This document shows, piece after piece, positions 1 to 5,246 of a DNA stretch of 11,734 nucleotides; the first letter of the stretch is position 1, and every line of letters begins with the position of its first letter. The stretch lies in assembly GCA_014380705.1 (NCBI GenBank), contig JACMJI010000210.1:1-11734 (forward strand). The letters are read 5' to 3'. Source of the DNA: Gorillibacterium sp. (GTDB taxonomy: Bacteria; Bacillota; Bacilli; Paenibacillales; NBRC-103111). The position numbers and the translations under genes are program-made. Under the pieces are notes generated by a model. That model was given only the letters and a program-made list of their open reading frames with translations, ran no database searches and was not told the DNA's origin.

Positions 1-678
1 ATCATATTCACTATCCATCACGAGACCGAAATGATTCGGACTACTTGCTCTCATCGCCAATTCCTGCAGTGTATAGGAGTGCTGTGCCTGCTCTGGCTTG
101 TGCCACGATGCTATTTCCGCACCCTCTTGATCAAGCACTTGAATCCAACCACTGAGACGCTGCAGTCTTCCTACTATGTCATCGGAAAAAGAAAGATTCG
201 TATTTTGAACCTTACCATCTTTCATGATTTCCATTAACAGGTTTTCCGCTTGAGAGCGTGTGCCATAAAGCAAAGTAAATAATCGCCCATCCTTCTCCTC
301 CATCCAAAGCCCTAATTGATACGGGAACGGTTCATTGCCAATCCAGAAATCAATCAACTGTCCTGGTACATAGCTGGAGGGCACATCATCCGGAGCTTGA
401 AAAGATTGCAACACATTTCCCTTCTCATCAAGACTCTGCAGCCATCCGCCATCATTCTTTAACTTCTGCACAAATTTAGATTCAACAATGAGTCCCTGCG
501 TGTCTATTTCAGCCTCAGATAGTAAACGAGATATCCCAAGTGGCGCAAAATTGCGACTAATTTCGATCTCCTCGAACTTTCCCAACATCCATATCGTTAC
601 CGCTGCAGCCAAAACCACCAGAACTGCCCCTGCGAGTCCCAACTGAAGCGCAAACCAAACTGCTAGCCGCCTACGCAT
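1..678 (-). CDS. Sensor histidine kinase, N-terminal part (cut by window edge)
   Basis: This is the first 226 codons of a membrane sensor, presumably the histidine kinase partner of the response regulator just upstream. It begins with basic residues (MRRR), then a hydrophobic membrane segment at about residues 5-32, followed by an extracytoplasmic domain filling the rest of the visible part. No HAMP, DHp or ATPase domain is visible because the gene runs off the left edge, so the kinase call rests on gene order and topology. The ATG at 678 has GAGGGG 12 nt upstream. A TTG at 690 in the same frame would overlap the regulator's stop codon but has that GAGGGG directly abutting it, so I prefer the ATG. 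The start lies 4 bp past the regulator stop, which implies co-transcription and translational coupling. The sensor part holds two similar stretches (GWLQSLDEKG and GWIQVLDQEG), suggesting a duplicated PAS-like fold. Confidence 0.75.
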   Translation of the reverse strand, partial: MRRRLAVWFALQLGLAGAVLVVLAAAVTIWMLGKFEEIEISRNFAPLGISRLLSEAEIDTQGLIVESKFVQKLKNDGGWLQSLDEKGNVLQSFQAPDDVPSSYVPGQLIDFWIGNEPFPYQLGLWMEEKDGRLFTLLYGTRSQAENLLMEIMKDGKVQNTNLSFSDDIVGRLQRLSGWIQVLDQEGAEIASWHKPEQAQHSYTLQELAMRASSPNHFGLVMDSEYD

Positions 679-682
679 CCGT

Positions 683-1402
683 TTAATCAACCCCTCTTGG
701 CTGAACCAGCTTGTAACCAATTCCTCTAACATTTACAAGATACTGAGGCTTGGACGGGTCTTGCTCAATTCTCTCCCGAATTCGATGAATATGTACCATG
801 ACCGTGTTATCGTCGTTTAACATGGAATCGCCCCAAACCCGTTCATACAACTCACTCTTGCTGAATACTCGGTTCGGATGCTTGCAAAAAAACAAAAGCA
901 ACTGAAAAACTTGGGCTGGACAATGTATTTCATGACCATCAACGGTTAAGATTGCTTTCAATTCGTCCACTTGAAATCGTCCAAAATCGTAATGGTTGGA
1001 TAAGAGATGTTCACGGGGCTTGACCTTTAATTGCAAGTATCTCTTCAAATGCGCACGCATTCGCGCAACAACCTCCAGTGGATTGAAGGGCTTGGTAATG
1101 TAATCATCTCCCCCAACAGCAAACCCGGACAGCTTTTCGAAATCCGAGGTTCTGGCTGTTAGAAATAAGATGGGAGCCTCCGTCGTTCGACGTATGAAAG
1201 GACATATATCAAGTCCGCTGGAGCCTGGCATCATCACATCCAACAGCACAATGTCATATTGTTTTTGCTCGCATGCCGCGAGCGCATCCTCTCCGTTATA
1301 CACCGTATCGATATGTAAGAAGCCTTCTTTACGAAGTATGGTTACCATCATTTCAACGATCGCCCGCTCATCGTCAACAATTAAGATCTTAGCTTCCTTC
1401 AT
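683..1402 (-). CDS. OmpR/PhoB-family response regulator
   Basis: Two-component transcription factor of 239 residues. The receiver domain (about 1-120) has the acidic pocket D10-D11, the phosphoacceptor D55 in LLDVMMPG, the switch residue T82 and the conserved K104 in TKPF. The C-terminal half (about 140-235) is an OmpR-type winged helix, with FSKSELYERVWG, a recognition helix around TVMVHIHRIRERIE and the closing wing GIGYKLV. Length is typical of the family. The ATG at 1402 has GGGAGG 7 nt upstream. The sensor kinase gene follows 4 bp later on the same strand, and a lipoprotein/hydrolase operon diverges from the other side, so that operon is a natural target. Repeated AAGCTTAAC-like sites in the shared upstream region could mediate control of both directions; that part is inference. 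Confidence 0.95.
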   Translation of the reverse strand: MKEAKILIVDDERAIVEMMVTILRKEGFLHIDTVYNGEDALAACEQKQYDIVLLDVMMPGSSGLDICPFIRRTTEAPILFLTARTSDFEKLSGFAVGGDDYITKPFNPLEVVARMRAHLKRYLQLKVKPREHLLSNHYDFGRFQVDELKAILTVDGHEIHCPAQVFQLLLFFCKHPNRVFSKSELYERVWGDSMLNDDNTVMVHIHRIRERIEQDPSKPQYLVNVRGIGYKLVQPRGVD

Positions 1403-1447
1403 ATTGTTCCCTCCCAGTTGTATGGTACCACTCCTACATTTCCGATC

Positions 1448-1555
1448 TTATAATAGAATCTTACCAGAAGCTTAACTTTATAATGCATTCGATCCAGAAG
1501 GTTAAAGCGAAATTAAGCTGACGTTTTACTTCCGTTAAGCTTAGTAAGATACACT
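1448..1555. promoter_or_regulatory. Divergent control region with four putative response-regulator half sites
   Basis: The 188 bp between the regulator and the lipoprotein gene contain related sites: CCAGAAGCTTAAC (1464-1476) and CCAGAAGGTTAAA (1494-1506), 30 bp apart, then TTAAGCT at 1513-1519 and 1535-1541, 22 bp apart, in the opposite orientation. AAGCTTAAC (1468-1476) and GTTAAGCTT (1534-1542) form a perfect 9-bp inverted repeat. Spacings near whole helical turns are usual for OmpR-family operators. Candidate -10 hexamers are TATTAT on the minus strand (1455-1450) for the regulator and TAAGAT (1545-1550) or TACACT (1550-1555) on the plus strand for the lipoprotein. Neither has a good -35, consistent with activator dependence. 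Confidence 0.45.
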
Positions 1556-1590
1556 GAATTCATGGAATATCGAAAGGATGGATATAGGAA

Positions 1591-2619
1591 ATGAAAACCT
1601 GTATGTATAAGGTTCTTTTTCGGCTCAGCGCATTCCTGCTTCTCCTAATGGCAATTACCATTTTAACAGCAGGCTGCAGTGGAAACAGCGCAAATAAACA
1701 GGAGGTTGACTTGGTGAACAAAGTTGAAAGGGAGAAGACGGTCGCGGAGGAAAAGATAGCAGGAGAGGAAATTGCGGGGGCAGTACTTGGAGGAAAATAC
1801 GAGCAGCTTTATAAGCAGTTTAGTCAGCCGCTTATGGATGTTGTCAAATTGGACGATTTCCGTTCTATGGGGGAGGACTTCACAAAGAATATAGAATCAT
1901 TTAAGCTAACCTCGACAGTCAAGCTGAACGGCTATGAATCATTCGTATGGAATAGCCCAGATGATAGTAAAGGATTAACAGCGACGGTTGATGAAGGGGG
2001 GACGCTGACAGGTATACAAATCATGAATTATTCCACTTTCCCCGAGACCGACCAAGCCTACTCCAAGACCTTATTCCGAATGCCGTTTCAAGGGGACTGG
2101 CTTGTTTTCTGGGGTGGAAAAAACATACTTGTCAATTACCATTATGAGTATGAACCCGTGCGCTACGCATACGACTTCGTTATAGAGAAGGATGGTTTTT
2201 CCTATGAAGGAGACCGTACAATAAATGAGAGTTATTTCGCTTTTGATGAGGATATTCTCGCACCTGCGGACGGCGTAGTGGTTGCAGCCATAGACGGTAT
2301 CGCAGATAATAGTCTTGTAGGCGCTGTGAATGAAGATCAGCCTGCTGGCAATACAGTGACGCTTCAGCATGATAACGGTGAATTCAGCACAATCGCTCAC
2401 TTGAAAAACGGCTCTGTAGCAGTCAAAGAAGGTGACAGAGTGACTACCGGCCAGCGGATTGGGAAATGCGGAAACTCCGGAAATTCCACCGAGCCCCATA
2501 TTCATTTTCAAGTATCTTCACGAATCGACGAAGGAAAAGCCGTGACCATCCCTGTAAATTTCGATAAAAACTTAACACTCATACGCGGCGAAATTGTAAC
2601 AGGAACAAAAGTGAGGTGA
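1591..2619 (+). CDS. Lipoprotein with DUF3887-like domain and M23 (LytM-like) peptidase domain
   Basis: Secreted lipid-anchored protein of 342 residues. The signal peptide has basic residues, a hydrophobic core (13-25) and a lipobox TAGC with lipidation at C29. Residues about 58-145 look like a DUF3887-type domain (GGKYEQLYKQFSQPL onward), often fused to extracytoplasmic hydrolases. Residues about 185-325 are an M23/LytM fold: APADGVV, then H270 in TIAHL, GDRVTTGQRIG, and the PHIHFQ motif with H303 and H305. The usual first zinc-ligand motif HxxxD reads RYAYD here (R191, D195), so the first histidine is replaced by arginine; the protein may be inactive, or may belong to a subgroup with a different ligand. 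AAAGGA lies 12 nt before the ATG. The next gene follows after 10 bp, so the two form an operon. A role in cell-wall remodelling or sensing is inferred. Confidence 0.85.
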   Translation: MKTCMYKVLFRLSAFLLLLMAITILTAGCSGNSANKQEVDLVNKVEREKTVAEEKIAGEEIAGAVLGGKYEQLYKQFSQPLMDVVKLDDFRSMGEDFTKNIESFKLTSTVKLNGYESFVWNSPDDSKGLTATVDEGGTLTGIQIMNYSTFPETDQAYSKTLFRMPFQGDWLVFWGGKNILVNYHYEYEPVRYAYDFVIEKDGFSYEGDRTINESYFAFDEDILAPADGVVVAAIDGIADNSLVGAVNEDQPAGNTVTLQHDNGEFSTIAHLKNGSVAVKEGDRVTTGQRIGKCGNSGNSTEPHIHFQVSSRIDEGKAVTIPVNFDKNLTLIRGEIVTGTKVR

Positions 2620-2629
2620 AACAGTAAAG

Positions 2630-3400
2630 GTGAAATCATTTACAAAACATAAAAACCAAACATCCCGTGGAAACATCCTATATGCCAAAGCTGGAGAAGG
2701 ATTCCCTGCTGTCATTCTGATCAATGGGGGAAGCGGTCCGATCGAAGGATGGTATAAGTTGTTTCACGAACTTGCCAATGAAACAACGGTATTTGCGTAC
2801 AACCGATTTGGAGTTGGTGGAAGTGATAAACCTACCAGTCCCCAGCATGGAAATGATATTGTCAGCGTGCTTAGAGAATTACTCCAGAAAGTAGATCTAG
2901 CACCGCCGTATATTCTTGTTGGTCATTCGCTTGGAGGACTATATGCCAACCTGTTTGCTCGGAAGTACCCAGAAGAAGTTGTGGGTATGGTGCTACTAGA
3001 TTCCAGCCATCCGCAAGACATAAGCATCAATGAAACACAAAGTAGCTTCATTCGAGGTATCAATCGAATGCTTGGAAGCCTTGACTTCTTATTTCCCCAT
3101 CGAAAGTGGGATGAAGTTCATTATGTAGCTGAGACATTGAAGCAGATTGAAGCTGCTGGCCCATTCCCCGATATTCCACTCTACGTCATATCCGGGGGTA
3201 AGAAACCGCCGATGATGCCAGAGCTTGCTTTTGAGATGAGGAAAAAGAACCAATGGGACCTTATGCATCTAAGCAAACAAAGTAAACAAATCGTTGCCTT
3301 AAACAGCGGACACTTTCCACAGTTCACCGAGCCAGAACTTGTTATACAGACCATAATAGAATGTATCACTGCTGTAAGAGCGAATCATGGTGAGGAGTAA
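2630..3400 (+). CDS. Alpha/beta-fold hydrolase
   Basis: Protein of 256 residues with the alpha/beta-hydrolase layout. The oxyanion strand is LINGGSGPIEGW (about 31-41), followed by YNRFGVGGSDKP (58-68), the nucleophile elbow GHSLGG with catalytic S100, and the C-terminal SGHFPQFTEPE carrying catalytic H228. The third triad member cannot be assigned with certainty by eye. No signal peptide is seen, so it is probably cytoplasmic. The start is GTG at 2630; its ribosome binding site GAGGTGA overlaps the stop codon of the lipoprotein gene (2617-2619), indicating translational coupling. Substrate is unknown; lipase/esterase and haloperoxidase-like relatives share this motif set. No clear terminator follows it before the repeat element. 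Confidence 0.9.
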   Translation: MKSFTKHKNQTSRGNILYAKAGEGFPAVILINGGSGPIEGWYKLFHELANETTVFAYNRFGVGGSDKPTSPQHGNDIVSVLRELLQKVDLAPPYILVGHSLGGLYANLFARKYPEEVVGMVLLDSSHPQDISINETQSSFIRGINRMLGSLDFLFPHRKWDEVHYVAETLKQIEAAGPFPDIPLYVISGGKKPPMMPELAFEMRKKNQWDLMHLSKQSKQIVALNSGHFPQFTEPELVIQTIIECITAVRANHGEE

Positions 3401-3508
3401 CGATGGGTTTGTGATTATTTGCTGGGTCTTGGGGCAGTGTAACTAATCATGGTGGATCTATATCAGGGAATGAGCATAGCGTTTCATTGTCGTTACGTTC
3501 GCCAAGAA

Positions 3509-3695
3509 TCTAATGGAAGTAGATGCCGTTATTTCTTTAAAAATGACCATTTCTGAAATCTAACGGAAGTGGGAGCAGCTAATTGTCCTTTTCCCCACCG
3601 AAATAGCCCTAATAACCCGATATAACGGCTTACAGTTCCGTTAGAAATCAAAAGTGGCCTAATTTTATGGAATAACGGCTGTGTCAACCGTTAGA
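3509..3695. repeat. Palindromic mosaic repeat, copy A (four TAACGG-N9-CCGTTA units)
   Basis: A 187-bp element made of four 21-bp hairpin units, each a 6-bp stem with a 9-nt loop. Unit 1 (3511-3531) has TAATGG for TAACGG; unit 2 (3561-3581) has a decayed right half; units 3 (3623-3643) and 4 (3673-3693) are perfect. Unit starts are 50, 62 and 50 bp apart. Units 1-2 and 3-4 are inverted with respect to each other (flanks TCTAACGG on the left, CCGTTAGA on the right), so the whole is a large imperfect palindrome. It ends 12 bp before the stop codon of the nuclease-like gene. The 307-bp gap 3401-3707 otherwise shows nothing recognisable in 3401-3490. A second copy lies at 4691-4877. The form recalls REP/BIME elements. 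Confidence 0.9.
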
Positions 3696-3707
3696 ACCAG
3701 CACGCGT

Positions 3708-4364
3708 TTAGCTTATCATTTCCGGCAATTGATATGTACGATACCGCACGTTCCCGCTGGCCACAACCAGCTGCTTTTTATTTACTATGCTTCTTTGGAT
3801 ATCTCGAGTATGGCGCTCTGAAAGATTTAAATGCTCAGAAAGCTCTCCGGGAATGAAGGGGCGACATAACCTACGGGCAAAGCGCAGTGTTTCGGCCTCT
3901 GCCCAGTTCAACCCGGAAGGTACGGATGTAGACAAGAATTTACCGACAAAGGAAAGTGTCAATTGCTTGCAAACTTCGGGGTCTTCTTTAATCGATAAAT
4001 AAGCTATGGGGAGGAACAACCAGTTATCGAGCACCAAACGGGCATGCTTCATCCATAAATCCTTGAAGCGCCCGGTTTCAATGTCTCTGGCATGAGAACG
4101 ATAATCTTGGATTTCAATACAGCCTTTCTCGCCAAAAGGAATGTATGCAAGGTCCAGGTAGCGATATTTATTGCCCATATCTCGGACTTCCCACTCCGCA
4201 CACAAATGATCCAGGTTACCAATGGCGGGATACCAGATAAAGCGCAAATATTCCACTGATCCGTGACTCAAACCCTTTAGCAAAAGTTCTTTCCTCCTAG
4301 GGTTCTTTTCCTCTTTAATCTGTTTTTCCATCCAACTCGCATACACCTCATCAAACAAGCTCAT
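3708..4364 (-). CDS. Putative PD-(D/E)XK (Vsr/DUF559-like) nuclease fused to a winged helix
   Basis: A 218-residue protein that I recognise only as a hypothetical family of Paenibacillus-type genomes. Residues about 55-130 match the pattern of Vsr/DUF559-like endonucleases: acidic E57/E59, D71 in RYLDLAY, E84-x-Q86 in GCIEIQ, then H91 and R93-D94 in SHARD, and a following helix with F100-K-D and H107. The order acidic-strand, D, ExQ, helix, hydrophobic strand (LFLPIAYLS) fits the PD-(D/E)XK core, with Q in place of K. Residues about 170-215 form a helix-turn-helix with wing (ELSEHLNLSERHTRDIQRS, then GNVRYRTYQL). No membrane segment or signal is seen. A longer frame reaches 4421, but ATG 4364 has GGAGGG 8 nt upstream and is chosen. 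A palindromic repeat follows its stop directly. Nuclease activity and repeat binding are inference. Confidence 0.7.
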   Translation of the reverse strand: MSLFDEVYASWMEKQIKEEKNPRRKELLLKGLSHGSVEYLRFIWYPAIGNLDHLCAEWEVRDMGNKYRYLDLAYIPFGEKGCIEIQDYRSHARDIETGRFKDLWMKHARLVLDNWLFLPIAYLSIKEDPEVCKQLTLSFVGKFLSTSVPSGLNWAEAETLRFARRLCRPFIPGELSEHLNLSERHTRDIQRSIVNKKQLVVASGNVRYRTYQLPEMIS

Positions 4365-4397
4365 TACTATTACCCTCCATCTCCATATGATGACGAT

Positions 4398-4431
4398 AAA
4401 AAGCCGCCCTGATTGTTGCAATCAGGGCGGC
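4398..4431 (-). terminator. Intrinsic terminator in the leader of the nuclease-like gene
   Basis: A perfect 13-bp stem (GCCGCCCTGATTG at 4403-4415 with CAATCAGGGCGGC at 4419-4431) closes a 3-nt loop, and on the minus strand is followed by TTTTTA (4402-4397). It lies 34 bp downstream of the stop of an unidentified gene remnant and 33 bp upstream of the nuclease-like start codon. It either ended the remnant gene's transcript or acts as a leader attenuator/insulator for the nuclease gene. Confidence 0.85.
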
Positions 4432-4458
4432 ATGTGCTTCACACCGAATATATATAGC

Positions 4459-4488
4459 AATATATCACACATGTGCTAGGAAATACAA
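4459..4488 (-). promoter_or_regulatory. Candidate sigma-A promoter for the nuclease-like gene
   Basis: On the minus strand TTGTAT (4488-4483) and TATATT (4464-4459) are separated by 18 bp. Transcription would begin near 4452 and run straight into the 4431-4403 terminator hairpin before reaching the ribosome binding site at 4378-4373. The surrounding sequence is AT-rich, so chance matches are possible. Confidence 0.35.
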
Positions 4489-4680
4489 TTTGAATAGACG
4501 AGTCACCATACCCATCAACTCCAAGCCCAGCCTATTGATTTCGGGTGTTACAACTACCTCCTCAGTTGCATACTGTTTCTCTAAGTATCCCTCATAGGGA
4601 TCGCCCATGATCAATGCATATCCCCTTGGGTCCATAGAAAAAGGACCAATTGGGTGGTCTTTTCTGAATTGCCGCTTTAC
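4465..4680 (-). pseudogene. 3' remnant of an unidentified gene
   Basis: On the minus strand a frame stays open from about 4710 (inside the repeat) to a TGA at 4465-4467. The part outside the repeat reads FRKDHPIGPFSMDPRGY, then MGDPYEGYLEKQYATEE, VVVTPEINRLG and a hydrophobic end. The only internal ATG early in it (4635) has no ribosome binding site, and the frame runs into repeat copy B, so this looks like the C-terminal end of a gene truncated at the repeat boundary (about 4670). An intrinsic terminator 34 bp past its stop fits a once-real gene. I do not recognise the family. It could be chance coding-like sequence. Confidence 0.4.
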
Positions 4681-4690
4681 TCGCCAAGAA

Positions 4691-4877
4691 TCTAACGGAA
4701 GCAGAAGCCGTTATTTCGCTCAAAATGGCTTCTTCTGAGATCTAACGGAACTGGGAGCTGCTATTTGCCCGTATTCCCAATAAAATAGCCCCAAAAATCC
4801 ATAATAACGGCCTACAGCTCCGTTAGAAATCAAAAGTGGCCAAATTCTATGAAATAACGGCTGTGCCCGCCGTTAGA
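4691..4877. repeat. Palindromic mosaic repeat, copy B (four TAACGG-N9-CCGTTA units)
   Basis: Second copy of the 187-bp element with no length difference from copy A. By hand count about 42 of the first 220 aligned positions differ (copy A 3509-3728 against 4691-4910), about 81% identity with no gaps. Units lie at 4693-4713, 4743-4763, 4805-4825 and 4855-4875; units 1, 3 and 4 have perfect 6-bp stems, while unit 2 has CTGCTA as its right half. The most conserved block is CGTTAGAAATCAAAAGTGGC (4821-4840), identical in both copies. Similarity continues to the left into CGCCAAGAA and to the right through the stop codon of the neighbouring vestige. Confidence 0.9.
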
Positions 4878-4889
4878 ACCAACATGTGT

Positions 4890-4934
4890 TTAACTTGTCA
4901 TTCCCAGCAAATGATACAGATACAGGGAACGGTT
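4890..4934 (-). pseudogene. Vestige of the C-terminus of a second nuclease/winged-helix gene
   Basis: Beyond repeat copy B the minus strand reads NRSLYLYHLLGMTS and a TAA at 4890-4892. This aligns with the last residues of the intact gene (NVRYRTYQLPEMIS, TAA at 3708-3710) when one codon gap is allowed, and the DNA of the last nine codons plus stop is clearly related (TTGC-GG-AATGA-AAG-TAA pattern). The distance from repeat end to stop codon, 12 bp, is identical in the two copies. Upstream of about 4934 the similarity ends. I read it as the remains of a paralogous gene-plus-repeat unit. Confidence 0.55.
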
Positions 4935-4947
4935 GATGAAAAAACAT

Positions 4948-4983
4948 AAACCGCTAGGTTGAATTATATCTGGCGGTTTTTCT
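4948..4983. terminator. Bidirectional intrinsic terminator
   Basis: AAACCGCTAG (4948-4957) pairs with CTGGCGGTTT (4970-4979) through ten positions including one G-T pair, with a 12-nt loop. On the plus strand it is followed by a T-rich run to 4983; on the minus strand by TTTATGTTTTTTC. It sits 10 bp past the stop codon of the minus-strand AraC relic, so it probably served that gene, and it also shields the region from plus-strand readthrough. Confidence 0.7.
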
Positions 4984-4992
4984 TATCCCCGT

Positions 4993-5194
4993 TCAAAACT
5001 GCTTCGGGGTCTTGCCGAATTCCCGGCGGAACGCGCGAATGAAGTAGCCGGTTTCGAGTCAATAGGCTTAGTAAAGGCGCAAGCAAGTTGCCAAGAGACA
5101 AGAAAGAGTGGTTATCTTGATAATATATGTCAGAAATCAACAACTTGAGCTGCCCAACTAATGTTGTTCCATTGTTTTTTTGTATTGTGCTCAA
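4993..5194 (-). pseudogene. AraC-family regulator, frameshifted C-terminal relic
   Basis: The minus-strand segment 5058-4996 encodes ETGYFIRAFRREFGKTPKQF before a TGA at 4993-4995, the characteristic end of the second helix-turn-helix of AraC/XylS regulators. Just upstream, in another frame, lies IYYQDNHSFLSLGNLLAPLL, which resembles the first helix-turn-helix, and its distance to YFIRAF is about right for the family. A frameshift near 5058 therefore separates the two halves. The ligand-binding domain is missing. The remaining fragment abuts the glgB promoter region. The AraC identity of the last 20 codons is fairly secure; the extension to 5194 is tentative. Confidence 0.6.
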
Positions 5195-5213
5195 AAGTTT
5201 ATTATCATATAAA
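5185..5213 (+). promoter_or_regulatory. Candidate promoter of the glg operon
   Basis: TTGTGC (5185-5190) and TATAAA (5208-5213) are separated by 17 bp and lie about 34 bp before the glgB start codon. The -10 matches the sigma-A consensus at five of six positions, the -35 only at three. The overlapping CATATAAA (5206-5213) also resembles the sigma-E -10 (CATACAAT); the B. subtilis glg operon is known to be sigma-E dependent, but I see no convincing sigma-E -35 here. Confidence 0.5.
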
Positions 5214-5246
5214 GAGAATCTAATTATGGAGTAAGGAGAAGCGCCC

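Noticed and set aside
31..237. Plus-strand open frame of 68 codons
   Set aside because: It lies opposite the sensor kinase gene, has no ribosome binding site, and its protein shows no recognisable pattern.
1170..1475. Plus-strand open frame overlapping the response regulator
   Set aside because: It is antisense to a clear receiver domain, and its Ser/Ile-rich composition is typical of a shadow frame.
2071..2511. Minus-strand open frame of 146 codons inside the lipoprotein gene
   Set aside because: It is antisense to the M23-like domain, whose motifs are clear; the antisense product has no coherent features.
4365..4421. Upstream extension of the nuclease-like gene to 4421
   Set aside because: The extension runs through the terminator hairpin and lacks a ribosome binding site, while ATG 4364 has GGAGGG at 8 nt.
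3509..4877. CRISPR array
   Set aside because: The repeated units are palindromes in mirrored orientation with spacings of 50/62/50 bp, only four per copy, and the sequences between them are conserved between copies instead of being unique spacers.
4964..5194. Minus-strand frame of 76 codons as an intact gene
   Set aside because: Its second half is a wrong-frame reading of the AraC C-terminus, and it runs through a terminator stem; a frameshifted relic explains it better.
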